Below are positions 51,896 to 61,440 of a DNA stretch of 64,000 nucleotides, piece after piece. Position numbers and translations under genes: made by a program. The stretch is from NCBI RefSeq assembly GCF_021044775.1, contig NZ_JAJNOQ010000005.1, positions 62,001 to 126,000 of the forward strand. Reading direction: 5' to 3'. Position 1 is the first letter of the stretch. Each line of letters begins with the position of its first letter. Source of the DNA: Paraeggerthella hominis (GTDB lineage Bacteria > Actinomycetota > Coriobacteriia > Coriobacteriales > Eggerthellaceae). A model generated the notes under the pieces. That model saw only the letters and a list, made by a program, of their open reading frames with translations. It had not been told where the DNA came from and did no database searches.

Positions 51896-54544
51896 TTACA
51901 GCAGCATCTCGCGCGCGGCATCGAGGGCCGCGTCGATGCCGGAAGCGTCCTTGCCGCCGGCCTGAGCCATGGCGGCCTTTCCGCCGCCGCCGCCCTTGAT
52001 GTTCGAAGAGATAGCCTTGATCACAGCGCCAGCGTCGAATCCGGCAGCCACCGCTTCGGGAGTGCCGGCAGCCAGCAGAATGGGAGTGCCGTCCTTTTCG
52101 CCAGCGAGCACCGCAGCGCCCGGCGCAGCCATGCGCGCACGCAGAACATCCCAGCCGTTGCGCATCTGACCTGCGTCGGCTTCGCCCAGACGCCCGATGA
52201 TAACCGGGTATCCGCCCTTGGCCGCAGCCGCGCTGTCGACCAGCTTCGTGATGCCGTCGTCGGCCACGGTCTGGCGATTGCGCTTGAGCTTGCCCTGCAG
52301 CTCCTTGAGCTGCTTCATGTTCGCAGCCGTACGCTCGCCCACGTCGAACAGTGGAACGCGCAGCTCTTCCGCCGTTTCCTTGAGCTCGGCCTCCACGCGG
52401 TTCATGTACGCCAAGGCATCGAAGCTGGTTACTGCTTCGATGCGGCGCAGGTTCGCACCCACGCTCGATTCGCTGGTCACCTTGATGAAGCCGATCTCGC
52501 TGGTAGCGGACACGTGCGTGCCGCCGCACAGCTCCTGGGAGAAGCCCTCGATATCGAGCACGCGCACGAACTCGCCGTACTTCTCGCCGAACAGCGCCAT
52601 AACGCCCGCTTCGCGAGCCGAAGCCAGCGACGTCTCGTATGCGCGCACGGCGTGGTTCTCCATGACCTTCTGGTTGGCCAAGCGCTCGACTTCGGCGATC
52701 TGCTCGGCCGTCATGGCCTCGAAGTGCGTGAAGTCGAAGCGCAGGCGGTTTTCAGCCACCAGGCTGCCAGCTTGCTTGACGTGATCGCCCAGCACCTCGC
52801 GCAGCGCCCAATGTAGGATATGCGTAGCCGTATGGTTGCGACGGATGCGCTCGCGGCGCGGCACGTCGATGGCGGCGCGAACGGTGTCGCCCACCTGAAT
52901 ACGACCCTCCGGCGCGTCTTCCAGCATTTTCACACTATGCGCGATCAGGCCCTTTTCGGGCTCTTTCGTATCGAGGACCGCCGCCAGGGCATCGTTTTTC
53001 GCTAGCACGCCCGTATCGCCGATCTGACCGCCCTTCTCGGCGTAGAACGGCGTGACGTCCAACACCACGCGACCTTCCTCGCCTGCGGCGAGCGCATCCA
53101 CTTGCTGCCCGTCCTTCACGATGGCCAGCACGCGCGCGTCGGCGTCGTTCTTCGTATAGCCCACGAACTCGGTGGGGCCTACGGCCTCCAAGATCTCGGC
53201 CATCACGCCGCCGTACGTGGACCATGCCGCCTCGGCGTCTTTCGTGTTGGCTGCACGGGCGCGGTTGCGCTGCTCTTCCATGCACACGCCGAACCCGTCC
53301 ATGTCAACCTGAATGCCGCGCTCTTCGCACAGCTCGCGCGTAACCTCCACCGGGAAACCGTACGTGTCGTGCAGCGTAAACGCCTGATCGCCCGGCAAAA
53401 CCGTACCCTCAAGCTCAGCAAGGGCGTCATCGAGGAAGGCACGGCCCTGACGCAGGTTCGCGCCGAAGCGCTCCTCTTCGGAGAGGATGATGCGGCCCAT
53501 GAGCTGGCGGTTATCCACGATCTCGGGATACACGTGACCCATAAGGTTCACAATCTCGTCAACGTAATCGTTCAAGAAGGGCTTGTCCAGGCCCAGCAGG
53601 TGGCCCTTCATGACGGCGCGACGCAGCAAGCGACGCAAAACGTAGCCGCGGCCCTCGTTGGAAGGCAGGATGCCGTCGGCGATCATGAACGCCACGGCAC
53701 GGCTGTGGTCTGCCATGATGCGCAAAGACAGGTCCGCCGCCGGATCCTCGCCGTACACGGTGCCGGTCAGCTTCTCGCCCACGGCCACCAAGCTGCGAAG
53801 CACATCGGTCTCGTAGTTGGACTGGACGCCCTGCATGATGGCGGCCATGCGCTCAAGGCCCATGCCGGTATCGATGTTTTTCTTGGGCAGCGGCTTGAGC
53901 GTGCCGTCTTCCTGGCCGTCGTACTGGGTGAACACGCAGTTCCAGTACTCAAGGAAGCGATCGCAATCGCAGCCCGGCGCGCAATCGGGGCTGCCGCAGC
54001 CGAACTCCTCGCCCTGGTCGAAGTAGATTTCCGAGCACGGGCCGCACGGGCCGGTAGGCCCAGCGCGCCAGAAGTTGTCCTCTTCGCCCAAGCGCGAGAT
54101 ATGGTCGTCGGGAACCCCGAGCTTTTTCCAGATCTCGATGGTCTCGTCGTCGTCCAAGAACACCGTGAAGTACAGACGATCGGCCGGAAGCCCCAGCACT
54201 TCGGTGGAAAACTCGTAAGCCCAGGCGCACATTTCCTCTTTGAAGTACTCGCCGAAGCTGAAGTTGCCCAGCATTTCGAAGAAGCTCTGGTGACGACCCG
54301 TGGTGCCGATGATCTCGATGTCGTTGGTGCGCACGCACTTCTGCACGGTCGTGGTGCCGATGTACGGAGCCTCCAGATGCTTCTGCTGCAGGAAGTAAGG
54401 CTTGAACTGCACCATGCCGGCACTCGTCAGCAGAAGGGACGGATCGTCCGGGATCAGGGACGACGAGGGCCAGCGCTTGCAGCCCTTTTCCTCGAAAAAG
54501 CTCAGGTACTTTTCACGGATCTCCGCGCTGGTCATGTACTTCAT
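51896..54544 (-). CDS. alaS: Alanyl-tRNA synthetase
   Basis: Charges tRNA-Ala and edits mischarged Ser and Gly. 882 residues, full length. The class II catalytic domain begins MTSAEIREKYLSFFEEKGCK and includes SVLRSLVAVGEKLTG-type helices. The editing domain has HTATHILHWALREVLG and distal CGGTH (Zn-binding Cys and His), and a C-terminal coiled coil/DHHA1 domain ends with GGGGGKAAMAQAGGKD. MKYMTS at 54544 is chosen; a longer frame to 54712 has no family match. Confidence 0.97.
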   Translation of the reverse strand: MKYMTSAEIREKYLSFFEEKGCKRWPSSSLIPDDPSLLLTSAGMVQFKPYFLQQKHLEAPYIGTTTVQKCVRTNDIEIIGTTGRHQSFFEMLGNFSFGEYFKEEMCAWAYEFSTEVLGLPADRLYFTVFLDDDETIEIWKKLGVPDDHISRLGEEDNFWRAGPTGPCGPCSEIYFDQGEEFGCGSPDCAPGCDCDRFLEYWNCVFTQYDGQEDGTLKPLPKKNIDTGMGLERMAAIMQGVQSNYETDVLRSLVAVGEKLTGTVYGEDPAADLSLRIMADHSRAVAFMIADGILPSNEGRGYVLRRLLRRAVMKGHLLGLDKPFLNDYVDEIVNLMGHVYPEIVDNRQLMGRIILSEEERFGANLRQGRAFLDDALAELEGTVLPGDQAFTLHDTYGFPVEVTRELCEERGIQVDMDGFGVCMEEQRNRARAANTKDAEAAWSTYGGVMAEILEAVGPTEFVGYTKNDADARVLAIVKDGQQVDALAAGEEGRVVLDVTPFYAEKGGQIGDTGVLAKNDALAAVLDTKEPEKGLIAHSVKMLEDAPEGRIQVGDTVRAAIDVPRRERIRRNHTATHILHWALREVLGDHVKQAGSLVAENRLRFDFTHFEAMTAEQIAEVERLANQKVMENHAVRAYETSLASAREAGVMALFGEKYGEFVRVLDIEGFSQELCGGTHVSATSEIGFIKVTSESSVGANLRRIEAVTSFDALAYMNRVEAELKETAEELRVPLFDVGERTAANMKQLKELQGKLKRNRQTVADDGITKLVDSAAAAKGGYPVIIGRLGEADAGQMRNGWDVLRARMAAPGAAVLAGEKDGTPILLAAGTPEAVAAGFDAGAVIKAISSNIKGGGGGKAAMAQAGGKDASGIDAALDAAREMLL

Positions 54545-54605
54545 AGGGTTGTCTGTCTTTCTATCTTCGCCTGTCTTAAAGCCTGGCGCCGCGTACGGCC
54601 GACGC

Positions 54606-55913
54606 TCAGTGTTTCCTGTGGTGGCGAGCCCGATTGGAGGACTCGGCCTTGCGCTGCTCAACGCGTTCGAACGCCGCCGACACGTCGGGGTGCGGCGAGG
54701 TTGCATCGGCAATGGGATCCAGCTTGCCGTCCAATGCGGGCGTTCCTTGGAAGAACACGCCGTCCTGGCTCACCAACGGGCGTCCCGTGCGCTTCTCGAA
54801 ATAATACACGAAAACGGACTTCGCAACGGCCACGGCGGGAATTGAAGCTAGCATGCCCACGAGCGATCCCATGAATCCGCTCATAGCCCCGCCGATGGCG
54901 GAGCCCGCCATCAACGCGATCAAGGTGAGTGCCGGGTGCACGTCCACGGAGTTCGCCATGATCTTGGGAGAAACGAACGTGTAGACGACCTGCTGGATGA
55001 CGATAGTCGCCACCAGGGCGAACAGCGCGATCCACGGGCTGACGAACACGCCGACGATGGCGGCCAGGGCACCGCCCAGCCACGGACCCACGATGGGGAT
55101 GATGTTGAGCAGACCGGTGATGCCGCCAAGAGCCGCGTAGTTGGGAACGCCCAGCACGCCGAACACGACGCCGCAGCCCGCGCCAATAATGGCGCACTGC
55201 AAAAGCGTGCCCTTGATGTAGCCGCCCATAACGCGGGTAAAGGTGACGTGAAGCATCTCGATGGTTTCCGCGTGCTTCGGACCAGCAAGGCGCATGCTCT
55301 CGCGACCGAGCGCCGGCAGCTCCATGAGGATCCAAAACGCAACGACCAGCGAAAAGCCGATGGCCACCAAGCTGTTGACCACGCCCGTGCCCACGGCCAC
55401 CACGCCGGTTGCGCTGCTTTTCGCGAAGTCGGAGGCCCAGGTGCCCAGCGCATTGAGCGCATCTTCGAGGTAACGCTGGACATCGGCATTCGCAAGGATG
55501 TCGGAATACTGCGTGTACACGACGTTGCCCCAGGCGATGATGTCGTTGACGTACGTGGGGATGCTCTCGATAAGGTTGACGAACTGGTCGCCCACGCCGA
55601 ACACCGGCGAGAACATGAGCAGGCACACCACGGCAAGCACCGCGAACATGAGGACGTAGGCGATCGTGGTCCCCCACATGCGCGGAACGCCCAGCTTCTC
55701 CAACTTGTTCACCGGGCCGCGCAGGCAGAACACAATGATGACCGACCAGAGAACGATGCCCACCGGCACGCTCAAGACGTTGAACAGGTACACGGCCACG
55801 CCGGTTAGCAGAATAGCACCGACCGCCGTCCATACCATAAGAAAGCTTCGTTTCGCTTTCTCGGTTTTCACGGCGGAATCAGCCGCTTCCAACTCGATCT
55901 TGGGTATATCCAC
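54606..55913 (-). CDS. AI-2E family transporter-like membrane protein
   Basis: A 435-residue protein with about 8 hydrophobic helices. The AI-2E/TqsA-like signature region is LGVPNYAALGGITGLLNIIP followed by IVGPWLGGALAAIVG. Members export various small solutes or Na+/H+; the autoinducer-2 name is historical. A hydrophilic tail ends the protein. The start is GTG 55911-55913 with AAGGAG upstream. Substrate unknown. Confidence 0.85.
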   Translation of the reverse strand: MDIPKIELEAADSAVKTEKAKRSFLMVWTAVGAILLTGVAVYLFNVLSVPVGIVLWSVIIVFCLRGPVNKLEKLGVPRMWGTTIAYVLMFAVLAVVCLLMFSPVFGVGDQFVNLIESIPTYVNDIIAWGNVVYTQYSDILANADVQRYLEDALNALGTWASDFAKSSATGVVAVGTGVVNSLVAIGFSLVVAFWILMELPALGRESMRLAGPKHAETIEMLHVTFTRVMGGYIKGTLLQCAIIGAGCGVVFGVLGVPNYAALGGITGLLNIIPIVGPWLGGALAAIVGVFVSPWIALFALVATIVIQQVVYTFVSPKIMANSVDVHPALTLIALMAGSAIGGAMSGFMGSLVGMLASIPAVAVAKSVFVYYFEKRTGRPLVSQDGVFFQGTPALDGKLDPIADATSPHPDVSAAFERVEQRKAESSNRARHHRKH

Positions 55914-55943
55914 AGGGCATGCTCCTTCGCGCGTCTGCCGATC

Positions 55944-56732
55944 CTAGCGATCCTGAGCGGACGCACCTTGAGAATCCGCAGACTGAGGGGCGCCGTCGTA
56001 AGTGAAGTACTTGGGAGCAGCTGCAGCATCCTCGTCGACGGAAGCGGTCACCGCATCGGCCATGGTGGCGGCGGTTTCGGCCGTCTTCTCGGCAACCGCC
56101 CTCTTGGCGGCCGCCTTCTCCTCGCGCTGGACGCGCTGCTCAGCCCGCTGTTCGCGCTGCTCGGCCACCGCTTCCTGCGTGGCTTTGGCTGCCGTGACGG
56201 CCGCTTCCTTGACCACCTGGGTTGCAGCGGCGGCGGTTTGCGTCACGGACGCGTTCGACGCCTGCTCGAACCGCGCGTCTTGCTCGGCCTTCGCCTGACC
56301 GAGCGCAACGGATTCGTCGCTGGCGCGGCGCGGCTTGAAGGCGCTGCGCACGCGGTTGGTAACGGAGTTCACCAGCTCCATAGGGGCGTTCGTCACCGTA
56401 TCGACAGCCTCGACGGCAGAGGACACGGTGTCGGTGATCTCGTTTACGTCTTCGAGAATCTGATCGACTCGCATAAGCTCAAGGTTTGCGGCATCCACCG
56501 TCAGCGACACGCGGTCAACCAGCGGATCGACCTTCGCCGCCACCGGCTCCAAAGACGCGGTTATGCGCTCGACGCTTGCAAGGGTGGGCTCGACCTGCTT
56601 GTGCAGGTCCTCGACCGTCTGGCGCGCTTTGCGCACCGTCATAATCAACTCGACGGCCAGCCATACGAGAAGCGCCCCGACGATCACGTAGACAACCGGC
56701 AACGCCACGTTGATAAGTTCGCTGAATTCCAC
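55944..56732 (-). CDS. DUF948-like membrane-anchored coiled-coil protein
   Basis: A 262-residue protein with one N-terminal membrane helix (about 8-30, INVALPVVYVIVGALLVWLA). A heptad-like helix (VEDLHKQVEPTLASVERITA, 40-115) of the DUF948 type follows. Then comes a long Ala/Glu/Lys/Arg-rich coiled coil (150-225) and an acidic tail. The start is GTG with AGGAGG upstream. Related proteins are general-stress or envelope-associated; the function here is not deducible. Confidence 0.7.
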   Translation of the reverse strand: MEFSELINVALPVVYVIVGALLVWLAVELIMTVRKARQTVEDLHKQVEPTLASVERITASLEPVAAKVDPLVDRVSLTVDAANLELMRVDQILEDVNEITDTVSSAVEAVDTVTNAPMELVNSVTNRVRSAFKPRRASDESVALGQAKAEQDARFEQASNASVTQTAAAATQVVKEAAVTAAKATQEAVAEQREQRAEQRVQREEKAAAKRAVAEKTAETAATMADAVTASVDEDAAAAPKYFTYDGAPQSADSQGASAQDR

Positions 56733-56836
56733 GAGAAGCCTCCTGTTTCCGAAGCCTACACTATAGCACGATCGGTTTTGATTCTAACGAGACCACTCCG
56801 CCTTTCCACCCCTCGTTCACAGGAGTTGGAAATCGG

Positions 56837-58177
56837 TTACCTTTCGCGCGACGTGGGGTTTTCTCCTGAAGAAAGGCGATCCCGAGCAGCGGCTTCGCTG
56901 CGATACGCCTCCCATCCGCGGTCGCTGGAACGATAGAAGCACCCCCGCTCCAAGCCGTCGGGCAGGTAGCGCTGGGCAACCCACCCGCTTGGATAGCTGT
57001 GCGGGTACTTGTACACGCCGTACTGCTCCGATCCCGGACGGTGCCGATCGCGCAAATGGTCCGGCACGTTGCGCAGAGGGCCGTTGCGCACTTCGGCCAG
57101 CGCGGCGTCGATGCCAGCCTCGGCCGCGTTGCTTTTCGGGGCGAGGGCCAAGTAGATCGCCGCCTGAGCCAGGTTGATGCGGCATTCGGGATAGCCGATC
57201 ACCTCGGCCGATTTGAACGCCGCCTCGGCAATAAGCAGCGCTTGAGGATCGGCGTTTCCAATGTCTTCGGAAGCAGCGATGAACATGCGGCGCGCAATGA
57301 ACTTGGGGTCTTCTCCCCCGTCGATCATGCGGGCAAGCCAATACAGGGCGGCATCGGGGTCGCTTCCGCGCATGGATTTGATGAACGCGGAAATAACGTC
57401 GTAGTGCATGTCCTTGTTCTTGTCGTAAGGAAGCGCGCGATGCGGCGTGGCGGCACGCACAGCTTCCTCCGAAACGGTGGCCGGAGCCTTCGAGGTTCTC
57501 GGCTCCACCATGCCCGCCGCAAGCTCGAGCGTGGTGAGCGCAGTGCGCCCGTCCCCTCCCGCCAGGAGCACGATCGCCTGCAGCGCCTTGGCATCGAGCC
57601 GGTAAAGACCTGCCAGGCCCCGTTCGTCCGCAACGGCACGGTTCACCAGACGAACGATCTCCTCGTCGGACAGCCCGTGCAGCTCGACCACCCGGGAACG
57701 GCTGATCAGCGCCGAGTTCACCTCGAAAAACGGGTTTTCCGTGGTAGCGCCCACCAACACCACCACACGATCCTCCACCGCATGCAGCAAGGTGTCTTGC
57801 TGGCTGCGGTTGAAACGATGGATCTCGTCGACGAAGAGGATGGTGCGCAGACCGCTCATGGACAAGCGCTTTTCGGCTGCGTCGATCTCGCGCCTGAGGT
57901 CCGAAACGGTTCCGCCGATGGCCGACACCTCCACAAACGTTGCCTTTGTGGTTTCCGCGATGACGTGGGCAAGCGACGTTTTGCCCGTTCCCGCAGGTCC
58001 GAACAGGATAACCGAGCTCAGGCGATCCTGCTCGATCGCGTTGCGCAGCCAGCTTCCCGGACCGACGGCCTCTTCTTGCCCGACCACTTCTTCGAGTGTG
58101 CGCGGACGCATGCGCACCGCCAGAGGCGCCACTTGGGACTTCCGTTCGTTCTCCATTGCTGTAAATAAGGTATCCAT
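56837..58177 (-). CDS. rarA: Replication-associated recombination protein A (RarA/MgsA)
   Basis: AAA+ clamp-loader-like ATPase acting at stalled forks. 446 residues. RMRPRTLEEVVGQEEAVGPG, Walker A GPAGTGKTSLAH, and Walker B ILFVDEIHRFNRSQQD with sensor I LVGATTENPFFEVNSALISR are all present. The C-terminal MgsA-type tetramerisation domain is also there (SMRGSDPDAALYWLARMIDG; NLAQAAIYLALAPKSNAA). An alternative start is MENERK at 58156. Neither start has a strong ribosome binding site. Confidence 0.95.
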   Translation of the reverse strand: MDTLFTAMENERKSQVAPLAVRMRPRTLEEVVGQEEAVGPGSWLRNAIEQDRLSSVILFGPAGTGKTSLAHVIAETTKATFVEVSAIGGTVSDLRREIDAAEKRLSMSGLRTILFVDEIHRFNRSQQDTLLHAVEDRVVVLVGATTENPFFEVNSALISRSRVVELHGLSDEEIVRLVNRAVADERGLAGLYRLDAKALQAIVLLAGGDGRTALTTLELAAGMVEPRTSKAPATVSEEAVRAATPHRALPYDKNKDMHYDVISAFIKSMRGSDPDAALYWLARMIDGGEDPKFIARRMFIAASEDIGNADPQALLIAEAAFKSAEVIGYPECRINLAQAAIYLALAPKSNAAEAGIDAALAEVRNGPLRNVPDHLRDRHRPGSEQYGVYKYPHSYPSGWVAQRYLPDGLERGCFYRSSDRGWEAYRSEAAARDRLSSGENPTSRER

Positions 58178-58311
58178 GGTTCGTATGGTACCATGCGAAC
58201 GCTTGTTTGCCTAGAAGCTGCTTTTCGAATCAGGCTCTGCTGTTTTCGAGATCCTTTTCATGAAAATATATGTCAAGACTTTATTTTGCATTCGATGCCC
58301 ATATACTCAAG

Positions 58312-58492
58312 TACAGGTCCTGCCCTCGAAGCCATACTTTGCGATGGACCGATGCTAATACACGAGGGAGCTCAAGATAGTGCGTGGAATGGAGATTCGC
58401 ATCCGTCGATGCGAAAGCCAGGAAGCGAACTGCGAGCACCCACCTTTTGAGGTGGGTTCATCCTTCTGGCCGGGGGTAGGGCTTTCTTCTTG
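58312..58492 (+). ncRNA. ssrS: 6S RNA candidate
   Basis: A structured 180-base segment in the 446-bp gap between rarA and phoR. TTCGCATC-CGTC-GATGCGAA (58396-58415) forms the apical hairpin. It is followed by AAAGCC, AACTGCGA and then GCACCCACC with hairpin ACCCACC/GGTGGGT (58438-58457) and TTCATCC. That order resembles the apical stem and 3' central bubble of 6S RNA as I remember it from E. coli (CCGUC, ACUGCGA, CACC hairpin, GGUUnA). GCCCT near the 5' end pairs with AGGGC (58478-58482), closing the molecule, and TTTCTTCTTG follows. TATACT at 58302-58307 may be its -10. The exact ends are uncertain. Confidence 0.65.
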
Positions 58493-58623
58493 CAAAATCA
58501 CTGACTCGGCAATCTTCTCGAGCGCGGAACCGCCCGCATCCTCGTGCGCCCCGCACGAGGATCAGTTCGACTTCCCCGCCCCGGCGCCAACCCCTTCAGC
58601 GTCGCCACCGGCCGCCTTCGACG

Positions 58624-60093
58624 CTATTCCGCCGGGAACCGAAGCACAAAGGTAGTCCCCTTGCCTTCGGCGCTTTCCACCGTGATCGTTCCCCCGTGGT
58701 GGATGACCGCGTGCTTGACGATGGCAAGGCCCAGGCCCGTGCCGCCCGTCTCCTTGGACCGGCTTTTGTCCACGCGGAAGAACCGCTCGAAGATCTTGTC
58801 GTGCATCTCCTCGGGAATGCCCGGACCCGTATCCGTCACCCGAACAACCGCCTGTTTCTGGACCAGGGGCTGGCCTTCGCTTGCAGCGTGGCGCTGAGAA
58901 GGGCTTTCGATCCGCCCCGTCCGCTCCGAAACGCGGGGAGCCTTCACCATTTCCAGCCCGACCGACATGGTCACGCTTCCGCCCTCATGGTTGTAACGAA
59001 TACCGTTCTCGATCAGGTTGTAGAGCATTTCCTCTGCGAGCGTCTCGCTTCCGGCAATGCACGCGCGACCGCCCTCAACGCTCACGCTCACGTTCTGGTC
59101 GGCGGCAAAGCTGGACAAGCGCCCCGCCACGCGCTGCGCCACGCCGTGCAGGTCGATCACGGACGCGCCTTCTTTGCCGAACGCCGATTCGTCAAGCTTC
59201 GACAAGGTCAGCACGTCGTTGATGAGCGAGCGCATGGCCTGAGCCTCGTCGTAGATGAGCGCGGCGAACTTCTGGCGATCAGCCGGCTGCACCATGTCGT
59301 TCTTCATGAGCTCGGCGTAGCCGGAGATAACCTGCAAGGGAGTTTTCATCTCGTGGCTCACGTTGCTCGAGAAATCACGGCGCATGTTCTCCGCCTCGGC
59401 AAGCTCGCGGTTTTGCTGCTTGAGCTGGCGCTGCTGCTCGTCGATGCGAATAAGCAACGGGTCCATCTCTTCGTAGATCTCGTTTTCGAGCGGGCTGGAG
59501 AAATCGAGCGCATCGATAGGCTTCATGATGCGCTTCGTAAGCTCTTTGGACAGCAAGAACACCAAGGCCACGGCGATGACGAGCGCCACCAGAACCGGCA
59601 TGAGCATGTCGCCCAGAAACGACAACAGCGAATGACGCGTCTCGGACAGGCGCACGAACGTGCCGTCGTCAAGCTTCACGGCCGCGTACACGGTGTCGGT
59701 TCCAAGCGTTTCCGAATAACGCATGGTCACGGCCTCGCCCGACTTCGCAGCCTCCTGCACTTCGGGGCGGTCGGCATGGTTGTCCATGTGCGACGTGTCG
59801 GCAGCGCTGTCGAAGAGCACCGTTCCGTCCGCGCTGATCAGCGTGTAGCGGGTCAGCCCCGAGAACTGCTCCTCGAGCGCAGGAAGGTTGGCCGACGTAG
59901 GCGTGGCGTTCAGATACGTGGCGGCGTTCTGCGCGTTCGCGGCGATTTCCGCCTCGGCGTCGTGCTCGTAGGACAAGTAATAAATGGTGGTCATGACCAC
60001 GGCCAGCACCAAGATAATGCCCAACGTGAACGCAAGGACGCTCGAGAAGATTTTCCCTGAAAGGCTCTTCACCGTAAAATGCGTGGGACTCAT
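58624..60093 (-). CDS. phoR: Phosphate-type sensor histidine kinase (PhoR-like)
   Basis: A 489-residue membrane kinase. TM1 is at about 17-38 and TM2 near 160-182, enclosing a roughly 120-residue extracytoplasmic domain. HisKA follows with NVSHEMKTPLQVISGYAELM (phospho-His near 246), then HATPase motifs N (YNLIENGIRYNHEGG), G1 (DTGPGI), F (IFERFFRVDKSRS) and G2 (GTGLGLAIVKH). An insert of about 40 residues rich in Arg, Ser and Gln lies between N and G1. The response regulator gene is 3 bp upstream. Phosphate specificity is inferred from the nearby pst genes. Confidence 0.88.
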   Translation of the reverse strand: MSPTHFTVKSLSGKIFSSVLAFTLGIILVLAVVMTTIYYLSYEHDAEAEIAANAQNAATYLNATPTSANLPALEEQFSGLTRYTLISADGTVLFDSAADTSHMDNHADRPEVQEAAKSGEAVTMRYSETLGTDTVYAAVKLDDGTFVRLSETRHSLLSFLGDMLMPVLVALVIAVALVFLLSKELTKRIMKPIDALDFSSPLENEIYEEMDPLLIRIDEQQRQLKQQNRELAEAENMRRDFSSNVSHEMKTPLQVISGYAELMKNDMVQPADRQKFAALIYDEAQAMRSLINDVLTLSKLDESAFGKEGASVIDLHGVAQRVAGRLSSFAADQNVSVSVEGGRACIAGSETLAEEMLYNLIENGIRYNHEGGSVTMSVGLEMVKAPRVSERTGRIESPSQRHAASEGQPLVQKQAVVRVTDTGPGIPEEMHDKIFERFFRVDKSRSKETGGTGLGLAIVKHAVIHHGGTITVESAEGKGTTFVLRFPAE

Positions 60094-60096
60094 AGC

Positions 60097-60789
60097 TTAA
60101 GAAGGCTGCTTGATGCAATAGCCAACGCCACGCACCGTTTTAATGCAGGAATCGGCGCCTTCGCGAACCGCCGAGAGCTTCTGGCGCAGCGTTTGGATAT
60201 GAACGTCCACCGTGCGCGTCTCGCCCACGTACGTCATGCCCCACACGTCCTCGAGCAGCTGCCGACGCGACAGCACGTGCCCCGCGTTCTTCATGAGCGT
60301 ATGCAGCAGGTCGAACTCCTTGAGCGTGAGCGTGACCGGCTGACCGTCCACCGACACCGTATGGGCCGAAACGCACAGCTCGATCGGGCCGCATGCCATG
60401 TCGTCATCGGGAATGACCGCCGGCGCGGAGGCGCGACGCATAAGCGCGTTCACGCGCGACACCAGTTCCATCATGCCGAAAGGCTTCGCCAGGTAATCGT
60501 CGGCGCCGGCATCGAGCCCACACACGGTATCGAACTCCGTTCCCTTGGCGGTAAGCATCATGACGGGCAGATGCTTCGTGCTGGCGTCCTCGCGCAGCAT
60601 GTGCAGGATTTCCAACCCGTCGATCTCGGGCAGCATGATGTCCAAAAGAACCAGCTCCGGCACGCGCTCGCGGCAGGCTGCGAAGAACTCGCCGGCCGCA
60701 GCGAACCCCTCGGCCTCGAATCCCGCCTGCTTGAGCGCGTACACCGTAAGGTCGCGGATGTTGGTATCGTCTTCTACGTAGTAAATCAT
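60097..60789 (-). CDS. phoB: OmpR/PhoB family response regulator
   Basis: A 230-residue regulator. The receiver has acidic pair YYVEDD, phospho-acceptor Asp50 in LVLLDIMLPEIDGLE, and Lys in MMLTAKGTE. The C-terminal winged helix contains LTLKEFDLLHTLMKNAGHVL and GETRTVDVHIQTLRQKL. It is co-transcribed with the kinase. The pst genes lie 666 bp upstream on the same strand. The PhoB/PhoP label rests on this context. Confidence 0.88.
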   Translation of the reverse strand: MIYYVEDDTNIRDLTVYALKQAGFEAEGFAAAGEFFAACRERVPELVLLDIMLPEIDGLEILHMLREDASTKHLPVMMLTAKGTEFDTVCGLDAGADDYLAKPFGMMELVSRVNALMRRASAPAVIPDDDMACGPIELCVSAHTVSVDGQPVTLTLKEFDLLHTLMKNAGHVLSRRQLLEDVWGMTYVGETRTVDVHIQTLRQKLSAVREGADSCIKTVRGVGYCIKQPS

Positions 60790-61006
60790 TGATGGCTCCC
60801 GGGTGGCAGCTTCGGTCGTTTCGGCCCATTGTAAAGCAGCGTGCTTGCCAACGGGGCAACGAGCGAGTCAAATTTGCGTAAAGTGGTGCAGGGGTCATGC
60901 CCTCGGCAGCTCGCCGAACCCCAAGGTCGCCCCACGGCGTCCGCGCAGCCGAGCGGGACGAGGTTTGCGAACGGGCAGGAGGCTCTTCTGGCGGCGGAAA
61001 CCTCCG

Positions 61007-61167
61007 AACTTGGCGCGGAATCGCGGGTCTGCGCTCTTGGATAAGCGCCTTCAGCAACCGCCGAATCCGTCGAGCTTCGATGACCTGGCCTGTTGATGCA
61101 AGCGCTCAAAATAACCGCAAGTAATGGGCTGCTCAAGGAGCGCAGGCCCGTGATTCTGTACCAAGTT
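61007..61167. repeat. Imperfect inverted repeat element C
   Basis: About 30-bp arms near 61008-61037 and 61138-61167 match at 25 of 30 positions as reverse complements (GAGCGCAG, CCCG, GATTC and CCAAGTT conserved). Four of the five differences keep a G-U pair in plus-strand RNA. The spacer is about 100 bp. Confidence 0.65.
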
Positions 61168-61299
61168 TTGCGGCATCCGCTGTCGAAACGGCCGAGCAGC
61201 CCGAGGGTCCCGGCGCAAAAAGCTCGCGGCGTCCACGGCAGAGCCGACGCCGGGACCCGCGCAGGGGCGAGACGGTCCTTGCGATCGAAAGCGGAGTAG

Positions 61300-61374
61300 C
61301 CGCACGCGGGTCACCTCCGCACGAGGCAGCCCCGCAAGGGCGGCCCCTCCGCACGCGGGTCGCCTCCGCACGAG
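61300..61374. repeat. Direct repeat pair
   Basis: Two 26-bp copies (61300-61325, 61349-61374) differ at one base (A/G). Core CCGCACGCGGGTC and CCTCCGCACGAG. Period 49 bp. Only two copies, so not a CRISPR array. Confidence 0.8.
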
Positions 61375-61408
61375 ACGCCCTCGCGCGGGCGTCTCGCCCC
61401 CACGCGAA

Positions 61409-61440
61409 AGGCGGCCGGAACGCCCAATCGCCGGCCGCCT
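61409..61440 (-). terminator. Terminator of the pst operon
   Basis: AGGCGGCCGG / CCGGCCGCCT, a perfect 10-bp stem (61409-61418, 61431-61440), starting 16 bases after the pstB stop. TTTCGCG follows in the minus direction. The U run is short. Confidence 0.55.

Noticed and set aside
58380..58655. 91-codon plus-strand frame between rarA and phoR
   Set aside because: Overlaps the structured 6S RNA candidate and the phoR 3' end; low-complexity translation, no ribosome binding site.
61300..61374. Possible CRISPR repeats
   Set aside because: Only two 26-bp copies, no further spacers and no cas genes.
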